Made by a program: the position numbers and the translations under genes. Of a stretch of DNA of 11,271 nt, positions 1 through 5,616 are shown piece by piece. The notes beneath the pieces are model-generated. The model was not told the DNA's origin, did no database searches, and was given only the letters and a program-made list of their open reading frames with translations. The first letter of the stretch is position 1. Each line of letters opens with the position of its first letter. The stretch comes from Methylorubrum extorquens (GTDB lineage Bacteria; Pseudomonadota; Alphaproteobacteria; Rhizobiales; Beijerinckiaceae). The DNA lies in the NCBI GenBank assembly GCA_019695455.1, contig JAEUAC010000243.1:1-11271 (forward strand). Reading direction: 5' to 3'.

Positions 1-255
1 CGGGCGTCGCCGCTGCGGGCCGCCGCGCTCGCCGGCGCGGCGCCGGCCTTCGTGCTGACCTGCGGCCACGACCCGCTCGGGCCGGAGGGCCGGGCCTATG
101 CCGAGCGCCTGATCCGCGAGGACGTGCCCGTGACGGCCGTGCACCTCGAGGACGGCACCCACGGCTTCCTGACGATGAACAGGGTCATTCCGGGCGGGGC
201 CGCGGTGCTCGACTTCGCGGGCGCCTTCCTGGCGGACCGCTGCCGGCCGCGCTGA
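1..255 (+). CDS. Alpha/beta hydrolase fold-3 (HSL-type) esterase, C-terminal fragment
   Basis: The reading frame is open from the first base of the window to TGA at 253-255, so only the last 84 residues of a gene starting upstream are present. The fragment has the C-terminal layout of hormone-sensitive-lipase-type hydrolases: an SPLRA stretch, a hydrophobic strand (PAFVLTCG), then HDPLGPEG, which carries the catalytic Asp (codon 70-72), a helix AYAERL, a VPVTAVHLEDGTHGF strand-turn carrying the catalytic His (codon 160-162), and a last amphipathic helix ending FLADRCRPR. The nucleophile Ser and the HGGG oxyanion motif would lie upstream. The GTG at 52 falls inside a core strand and is not the true start. 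The family hydrolyses short-chain esters or related acyl compounds in the cytoplasm; the substrate cannot be inferred. It is convergent with the next gene and probably unrelated to the secretion/signalling block. Confidence 0.85.
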   Translation, partial: RASPLRAAALAGAAPAFVLTCGHDPLGPEGRAYAERLIREDVPVTAVHLEDGTHGFLTMNRVIPGGAAVLDFAGAFLADRCRPR

Positions 256-264
256 ACGGCCGGC
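242..264. terminator. GC-rich hairpin between convergent genes, possible bidirectional terminator
   Basis: GCCGGCCG (242-249) and CGGCCGGC (257-264) are perfect reverse complements with a 7-nt loop. The structure contains the stop codon of the plus-strand hydrolase and lies directly next to the stop of the minus-strand hybrid kinase (265-267). The position fits a shared terminator for two converging genes with only 9 nt between them. No T-run follows on either strand, so it is not a canonical intrinsic terminator. In DNA this GC-rich a short palindrome can also arise by chance. Confidence 0.4.
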
Positions 265-2931
265 CTACGCGACGGCCACGCCGCGCGCCTCGGCCAGCGG
301 CGCGTCGCCCGAGGCGGTCCGGCATTCCGCCATCAGGCGGGCCACCTGGACCAGGGCCGAGGTCGAGGCGGCGTTCACCTCGGCGAGCACGGCGCTGACG
401 TCGCCCTCGCTGTCGCAGGCCGCCTCGAGCATGCGGCAGCGCTCGGCGAGCCGCGTGAAGCCCAGCATGCCGGCGAGGCCGACGATCTTGTGCGCCGTCT
501 CGGCCAGGCGCTCGCGCGGCTCCGCCCCCTGCCAGGGACGCTCGATGCGGGCCACGAGGTCGGCCAGGTATTCCTCCGTCTTCTCCGGCCCGAGCAGCGA
601 GCGCACGTCGTCGTAGGCGGTCGGCGAGAAGCTGTCGGGCAGGGGCGCGGCCGGGGCGGCCGGCTCGGTCGCCAGCAATCCCTCGATCGCCGCGACCAGC
701 TCGCGCCGGACGATCGGCTTGGCCACGTGGGCGTCCATGCCGGCCTCGCGGAAGCGGGCGATCTGGCGCGGCAGCACGTTCGCCGTCATGGCGACGATCG
801 GCGTCAGGGCGTTGGGGCCGTCGCCGGCCCGGATGCGCTGCGCGACCGAGACGCCGTCGAGGCCGGGCATCTGGATGTCGAGCAGGATCACGTCGTAGAG
901 GCGGCTCTCGGCGGTGCGGAGCGCCTCGAGCCCGTCGCCCGCGGCGTCGACCGAGTGCCCGAACCGCTCCAGGATCGCGGTCGCGACCTCGCGGTTGGTG
1001 CTGAGGTCGTCGACGATCAGGATCTGCAGCGGCCGCGCCGCGTGCGGCACCGGCTCGGCCGCGACGTTGTCCGGCATGGCGGCCGCCCGCAGCGGCAGCG
1101 AGAACGCGAAGGTGGAGCCGCAGCCCTCCTGGCTCGTCACCGTGATCTCGCCGCCCATCAGGTTCACGAGCCGCTGCGAGATCGCGAGGCCGAGGCCCGT
1201 GCCGCCGAACTCGTGCTGGATGGACGTGTCCGCCTGGGCGTAGCGCTGGAACAGCGCGCCGATCTTGGCCGACGAGATGCCGATCCCCGAATCGATCACG
1301 GAGAAGTGGATCCGGTCCGACGGGTTGGAGGCCCGCACGGCGAGCTTCACGAAGCCGCTCCGCGTGAACTTCACGGCGTTGCCGAGGAGGTTGATCAGGA
1401 CCTGCCGGATGCGGTGCTCGTCCCCCGCGATCGTGGCAGGCAGCGACGGGTCGAACTCGAGCGTCAGGGCCACGCCCTTCGGCTCGGCCTGGGCCTTCAG
1501 CATGTCCGTGCAGGTCTCGACGAGCCGGTCGAGCCGGAACGGCCGTTCGGTGATCTGGAAGGCGCTCGTCTCCAACTTGGACAGGTCGAGGATGTCGTTG
1601 ACGAGCGACGTCAGCCCGGCGCTGGCCGACTGGATCAGGGCGAGCCTGCGGCGATGCCGCTCCTCGATCGCCGGATCCTCGAGCAGCAGGTCCGTCAGGC
1701 CGACGATGCTGCCGAGCGGCGACCGGATCTCGTGGCTCATCGTGGCCAGGAACTCGGTCTTGGCCTCCGTGGCCGCCTCCGCGAGCTCCTTGGCGCGCTT
1801 CAGCGCCTGGGTGCGCTCGTCGACCTTCGCCTCGAGGGTCGCGTTCAGGCGGCGCTGGTCCGCATCGCGCTCCTGCAGGGTCTCGAAGGCCCGGGCGAGC
1901 GAGCGGGCGAGCTTGCCGTCCTCGTCGAAGGTGGGGCGGTGCGACCAGGGCGCGACCCGGTCGGGCTCCGCCTGCAGCGCCTCGACGTCCCGCGTCAGGG
2001 CCTCGAAGGGCCGGGCGGCCGTGCGGGCGATCCGCTCCGCCACGAAGGAGAACACGAGCGAGATCAGGATCACGCCGCCCACGGCCGTGACGCGGAACCT
2101 CCAGACGGGCGCCAGGGCCGCCTCGACGGGCTGGCGCGCGACCACCGACCAGCCGAGGCCCGGATGGTCGCCGATGCCCTGCGACTGGGCCTCCATGGAG
2201 ACGTAGGCCTCGTCCCGCAGGTCGCGGAAGCTGCGCCCGATCAGGTGGCGCGGTCCGAGCAGCACCTCCTTCGACGCGGACAGGACGAGGATCTCCGCCC
2301 TGTCGAGGTTCGCGATGGTCCGCAGCGTCGACCGCTGCAGCACCTCCGCCCAGCCCCAGCTGAGATGCGCCGCGATCACGCCGCCGAACGTGCCGTCCGG
2401 GCGCAGGACGGGCGCCGCCACGTCCACGAAGCGCAGGGGCTCGACCTGATTGGGCGCGAGATGCTTCTGCAGGAGGAGCGCCTCGTGGACGTCGATGACG
2501 ACCGGGCCGGCCTGGCCCTCGACGAACCAGGGCCGCTTGGAGACGTCGGCCCCGGCCAGGATCCCGCCCGAGGCGGCGAGCACGCGGCCGGCCTGGTCCG
2601 TGATGCCGATCCAGGCGTAGAGCGGCAGCTGGGCCTTGATGCGCTCGATCCAGGCCTGCGCGGCGATCGGATCGCCGCCGGCGACGACGGCCCTCACCTC
2701 GTGGGCCGTCGCGGACAGCTTCACGTCCCGGAACGGGTCCGCCATGTCCTCGTCGAGGTGGTTGACCATGCGGGACGCCGCCTGGGCCAGTTGCTGCTCG
2801 CCCGAATGCCGGATGATCTTCTCGGCCACGATGTCCACCACGAAGGACAGCGCGACGACCAGGGCCGCCACGAAGGCGACCAGCAAAAGGCGCAGCCGAT
2901 TGCGGAAGGAGGGAAGGCGTTGCAGAATCAC
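265..2931 (-). CDS. Membrane hybrid histidine kinase (dCache - HAMP-like - DHp/HATPase - receiver - Hpt)
   Basis: This 888-residue sensor carries a full internal phosphorelay. A membrane helix near residues 13-36 is followed by an extracytoplasmic dCache-type ligand domain (about 40-275, with an RPWF motif at 133-136) and a second membrane helix at about 280-300, then a short HAMP-like/coiled linker. The DHp helix holds SHEIRSP with acceptor His400. The ATPase domain has the N box (N514, N518), G1 DSGIG (547-551), F box FQRYAQAD and G2 GGTGLGL (576-582). A receiver follows, with acidic pair D641/D642, phospho-acceptor D685 and K738, and then a C-terminal Hpt domain with AHKIVG and His814. This is the ArcB/BarA-type order. 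All catalytic residues look intact, unlike the two soluble kinases upstream. The start is GTG at 2931, because an in-frame stop lies 27 nt upstream and the next possible starts would cut into the first membrane helix. The ligand and output regulator are unknown; a separate regulator must accept the phosphate from Hpt. Confidence 0.93.
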   Translation of the reverse strand: MILQRLPSFRNRLRLLLVAFVAALVVALSFVVDIVAEKIIRHSGEQQLAQAASRMVNHLDEDMADPFRDVKLSATAHEVRAVVAGGDPIAAQAWIERIKAQLPLYAWIGITDQAGRVLAASGGILAGADVSKRPWFVEGQAGPVVIDVHEALLLQKHLAPNQVEPLRFVDVAAPVLRPDGTFGGVIAAHLSWGWAEVLQRSTLRTIANLDRAEILVLSASKEVLLGPRHLIGRSFRDLRDEAYVSMEAQSQGIGDHPGLGWSVVARQPVEAALAPVWRFRVTAVGGVILISLVFSFVAERIARTAARPFEALTRDVEALQAEPDRVAPWSHRPTFDEDGKLARSLARAFETLQERDADQRRLNATLEAKVDERTQALKRAKELAEAATEAKTEFLATMSHEIRSPLGSIVGLTDLLLEDPAIEERHRRRLALIQSASAGLTSLVNDILDLSKLETSAFQITERPFRLDRLVETCTDMLKAQAEPKGVALTLEFDPSLPATIAGDEHRIRQVLINLLGNAVKFTRSGFVKLAVRASNPSDRIHFSVIDSGIGISSAKIGALFQRYAQADTSIQHEFGGTGLGLAISQRLVNLMGGEITVTSQEGCGSTFAFSLPLRAAAMPDNVAAEPVPHAARPLQILIVDDLSTNREVATAILERFGHSVDAAGDGLEALRTAESRLYDVILLDIQMPGLDGVSVAQRIRAGDGPNALTPIVAMTANVLPRQIARFREAGMDAHVAKPIVRRELVAAIEGLLATEPAAPAAPLPDSFSPTAYDDVRSLLGPEKTEEYLADLVARIERPWQGAEPRERLAETAHKIVGLAGMLGFTRLAERCRMLEAACDSEGDVSAVLAEVNAASTSALVQVARLMAECRTASGDAPLAEARGVAVA

Positions 2932-3051
2932 AGCCTGTTTGTCGCTTCCTGAGCCTTACCGACCTGTTAATGTCTCTGGCAGTCAGACTAATATGCAGTA
3001 CAGCGACTGCGCCGACCGTGCCAACCCGCCTCTTTCGACAGCATCAACGTT
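2932..3051 (-). other. 120-bp intergenic region upstream of the hybrid kinase
   Basis: This is the only non-coding gap of note. It is visibly richer in A and T than its surroundings, especially 2960-3000, and separates the response regulator stop (3052-3054) from the hybrid kinase GTG. It probably holds the kinase promoter, so the hybrid kinase may be transcribed independently of the secretion/kinase operon. I see no strong terminator: the best hairpin is a 5-bp stem, GCAGT (2995-2999) with ACTGC (3006-3010), without a T-run. Read-through from the upstream operon therefore cannot be excluded. A purine-rich AGGAAG lies about 13 nt before the GTG, rather far for a ribosome site. Confidence 0.6.
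2995..3024 (-). promoter_or_regulatory. Weak candidate sigma-70-type promoter for the hybrid kinase
   Basis: Read on the minus strand, TTGGCA (3024-3019) resembles a -35 element. After an 18-nt spacer, TACTGC (3000-2995) is a poor -10 match, and an overlapping TATTAG a few bases further on is no better placed. The location in the single intergenic gap about 65 nt before the GTG is reasonable. The sequence match is weak and given only as the best candidate. Confidence 0.2.
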
Positions 3052-3480
3052 CTATGACGCGGCGAGCAACTGGGCGGTTTCAACAACCCCGCGGGACGGC
3101 AGACGGCTCCAGATCTCCTGCAGTCGCTTCGGCAGTTCGAGCGGAGCGAAGGGCTTCGAGATCGTGGCGACCGCGCCCAGAGCCGAGTAGCGCTGCATCT
3201 CCTGCGGCTGCACCTTCGCCGTGACGAAGATCACGGGCGTGGAGACGAGGCTCGGAACCTTCCGGAGCGCCGTCAACGTCTGCGGACCGTCCATGTCGGG
3301 CATCATCACGTCGAGCAGGATGAGGTCGGGCGCGAAGGCGGGCGCCGCCGCGACGGCGGACCGTCCCGAGTCGCAGATGCAGGTCACGAGACCGCCGACC
3401 CGCTCCAGCGAGAGCTGCGCCAGCGTGCGGATGTGCGGCTCGTCGTCGACGTAGAGGACGCGCGTCAGGGTGTCGGACAT
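3052..3480 (-). CDS. Single-domain CheY-like response regulator
   Basis: At 142 residues this is one receiver domain with no output domain. Visible receiver landmarks are the acidic pair D12/D13 (YVDDEP), phospho-acceptor D57 in LILLDVMMPDMDG, the conserved T87 (FVTAK) and K109 (SKPF). A short tail follows the last helix. All residues needed for phosphorylation are present. It is the last gene of the block: its ATG (3480) lies 6 nt after the TGA of kinase K2 (3487-3489). No clear Shine-Dalgarno sequence is seen in the preceding 20 nt, so translation probably depends on coupling to K2. By position it is the natural phosphate target of the K1/K2 pair. The intact hybrid kinase downstream, through its Hpt domain, is another possible donor. 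Single-domain regulators act by protein binding or as a relay or phosphate sink; the partner is unknown. Confidence 0.93.
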   Translation of the reverse strand: MSDTLTRVLYVDDEPHIRTLAQLSLERVGGLVTCICDSGRSAVAAAPAFAPDLILLDVMMPDMDGPQTLTALRKVPSLVSTPVIFVTAKVQPQEMQRYSALGAVATISKPFAPLELPKRLQEIWSRLPSRGVVETAQLLAAS

Positions 3481-3486
3481 GGGGGC

Positions 3487-5616
3487 TCAGGCGGCTTCGG
3501 AGAGGATGCGGGCGGCCGGGAGATCGAGCAGGAAGGTCGTGCCCCCGGCCGCCCCGACCTCGTAGCCGAGCCGGCCGCCGAGGCGGTCGGCGAGGCGCTT
3601 GGCGACGGCGAGGCCGAGCCCCATGCCGCCGATGCGGCGGGTGTCGGACGAATCCGCCTGCGCGAAGCGCGTGAAGATGGAGGAGCGGAAATCCTCGGGG
3701 ATGCCGGGCCCCCGGTCGAGCACGGCGATGCGGATGCGGCCGTCGCGGCCGCAGGCCCGCAGGTCCACGGGCGAGCCGTCCGGCGAGAACTTGAGCGCGT
3801 TGGACAGGAGGTTGTGCAGGATCTGGATGACCGATCGCGCCTCGGTCAGCGTGCAGAGGCCGAACTCGGACTGCACCCGGACGCGGTCGGCGGTGCCCTG
3901 GTCCGAGACGGAGCGGACGAGGAGGTCGTGCGCGTCCTCGGGCCGGAAGGTCGGCACCTCGAAGGCCCGGTCGAGCCGGTGGATGGCGACGAGGTTGTCC
4001 ACGAGGTGGGCGAGGCGGCGCCCGTCCGCGTCCGCCACCGCCAGCATGGTCTGCACCTCCTCGGTCAGCCCCGCCCGCGGGATCTCGGACAACGCCGCCT
4101 GGACGGACGAGAGCGGCGAGGTCAGCTCCTGGCCGACGGTCGCGACGAACTCGTCCTTCAGCCGCTCGACCCGCTGCCGCTCCGCGACGCGGGACATCTC
4201 GGCGGCCAGGTGCGCGATGAGCGACTTGTGCGACGGCTTCGGCACGATCGGATAGCAGCCGAAGAACTCGAGCACGTAGAGCTCGCCCGAGATGCGGACC
4301 GGCACGGCGAAGCCCGAGGTCGCGGTCGACGGCACGAGGGGCGCGAGGTCGCCGCAATCGACGTCGTCCGCCTCGATGACCGTCACCTCCGTCTCGAACA
4401 CGGCGCGGCTCGCCATCCGGGACGGACGATGGAGGAGGTCCCGCAGGGCGGCCCGGTCCCCGCCGAGCGGCAGCTCGCCGTCCTCGGCGTGGACGAGCCC
4501 GGTCGAGACGAGGCCGCCCGGCGTCATCCGCCAGACGTGGCCCAGGTCGTAGGCGAGGTCCTCGCAGGAGAACCTGACATAGGCGAGGATGGCGGATTCG
4601 AGATCGGCGGCGGCGTTCGCGATCATGCCGATGGCCCCCTGCCAGCGGAAGTAGCGCGACTGGTAGGCGAGCGCGACGTCCTGCGCGCGCTCCTGCGTCA
4701 TGTCCGTGTAGGTCGTCAGGAAGCCGCCCTTGGCGAGCCGCACGCCCTGCAGCCGCACCGTGTTGCCGTTGCGCAGCGTGCGCTCGAAGTCGAAGCCCTC
4801 CATCGTGCCGACCTGGGCGGCGCGCCGGCGCGCCAGCTCGGTCGGCTCGCCCTCGCCGTACAGGCCCTGGGCGGCCATGAACTCGGCGCAGGAGAGGAAG
4901 TCCCGCCCGACCGTCGCGAGCTCCGGCGGGAAGCCCAGGACGTCGAGGGTGGTCGCGTTGACGACCTGGAGCGTCAGGTCGGCGTCGAAGGCCGTGACGC
5001 CCTGGCCGATGCTGTCCAGCGTCGCCTCCAGGATCTCGGTGCGGCGCCGCAGGGCGGATTCGCGCTCCCGGTAGACGGCCTGGGACAGTTCCAGCTCGAG
5101 GCGCTTCAGCGACGCCCGCGCCAGCGTCATCACGGTCTCGAGCCGCGTCGGGTCGGGCACGGGCCGTTCGCGGACGTCGAAGCCGCACAGGGTGCCGAGC
5201 ACGCGGCCGTCCGAGGTCACGAGCGGGATGCCGACGTAGAAGCGGAACCGGTTGGCGGGCCCGATCACGTGCGGGCTCGTCGCGAAGCGCGGGTCGGCGA
5301 GCGCATCGGGAACGACGAGCGGCTTCGCCGTCCGCACGACGGTGTCGCAGAACGTGCCGGTCCGGTCGAAGCGGCAGGTCGACGGGAGGCCGGCGCCCGC
5401 CATCATGACCATCTGGTCGCCCTCGAACACCGTGAGGCACGCGACGGGCACGTCGAAGAGGGCCTGGAACACGGTCGCGAGCGCCACGAAGGCGGGCTCC
5501 GCGACGGCCTCGGCGTAGCGCCGCGCGATGGCGGGGCAGGCCGGCGCGGCGGAGGACGGCGCGGCCGCGGGCGGCCCGGAGGCCTCGGCCGGAGGGTCGA
5601 ACGCGACGTCGCTCAT
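3487..5616 (-). CDS. K2: soluble GAF-PAS-GAF sensor kinase with intact ATPase domain but Gln in place of the acceptor His
   Basis: This 709-residue protein has no membrane segments. The N-terminal GAF domain is at about 30-175 (GIPLVTSDGRVLGTLCGFD), the PAS domain at about 195-305 (TLDSIGQGVTAFDADL to FLTTYTDMT), and a second, divergent GAF at about 315-475 (ELYVLEFFG). A DHp-like helix pair at about 487-550 and a HATPase_c domain at about 565-700 follow. The ATPase domain is complete: N602 and N606 (NLLSNALKF), G1 DRGPG (634-638), F box FTRFAQAD and G2 GGMGLGL (663-669). The H box reads VGQELTSPL: position 496, normally the phosphorylated His, is Gln (CAG, minus strand 4131-4129), while the adjacent Glu is kept. 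K2 should bind ATP but cannot phosphorylate itself on the usual residue. Its ATG (5616) overlaps the K1 stop as ATGA. It resembles K1 along its whole length, suggesting tandem duplication. Trans-phosphorylation of K1 is inference. Confidence 0.92.
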   Translation of the reverse strand: MSDVAFDPPAEASGPPAAAPSSAAPACPAIARRYAEAVAEPAFVALATVFQALFDVPVACLTVFEGDQMVMMAGAGLPSTCRFDRTGTFCDTVVRTAKPLVVPDALADPRFATSPHVIGPANRFRFYVGIPLVTSDGRVLGTLCGFDVRERPVPDPTRLETVMTLARASLKRLELELSQAVYRERESALRRRTEILEATLDSIGQGVTAFDADLTLQVVNATTLDVLGFPPELATVGRDFLSCAEFMAAQGLYGEGEPTELARRRAAQVGTMEGFDFERTLRNGNTVRLQGVRLAKGGFLTTYTDMTQERAQDVALAYQSRYFRWQGAIGMIANAAADLESAILAYVRFSCEDLAYDLGHVWRMTPGGLVSTGLVHAEDGELPLGGDRAALRDLLHRPSRMASRAVFETEVTVIEADDVDCGDLAPLVPSTATSGFAVPVRISGELYVLEFFGCYPIVPKPSHKSLIAHLAAEMSRVAERQRVERLKDEFVATVGQELTSPLSSVQAALSEIPRAGLTEEVQTMLAVADADGRRLAHLVDNLVAIHRLDRAFEVPTFRPEDAHDLLVRSVSDQGTADRVRVQSEFGLCTLTEARSVIQILHNLLSNALKFSPDGSPVDLRACGRDGRIRIAVLDRGPGIPEDFRSSIFTRFAQADSSDTRRIGGMGLGLAVAKRLADRLGGRLGYEVGAAGGTTFLLDLPAARILSEAA

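Noticed and set aside
52..54. GTG as the start of a small 67-residue protein
   Set aside because: The frame is open upstream to base 1 and encodes conserved hydrolase sequence (SPLRA), so the gene is truncated by the window edge, not short.
490..2952. Long plus-strand open frame (820 codons) opposite the hybrid kinase
   Set aside because: Its translation is Arg/Gly/Asp/Leu-rich without domains, and it lies antisense to a gene with full catalytic motifs. Such frames are a by-product of very high GC.
2995..3010. GCAGT/ACTGC inverted repeat in the intergenic gap as a terminator
   Set aside because: The stem is only 5 bp with no T-run on either strand.
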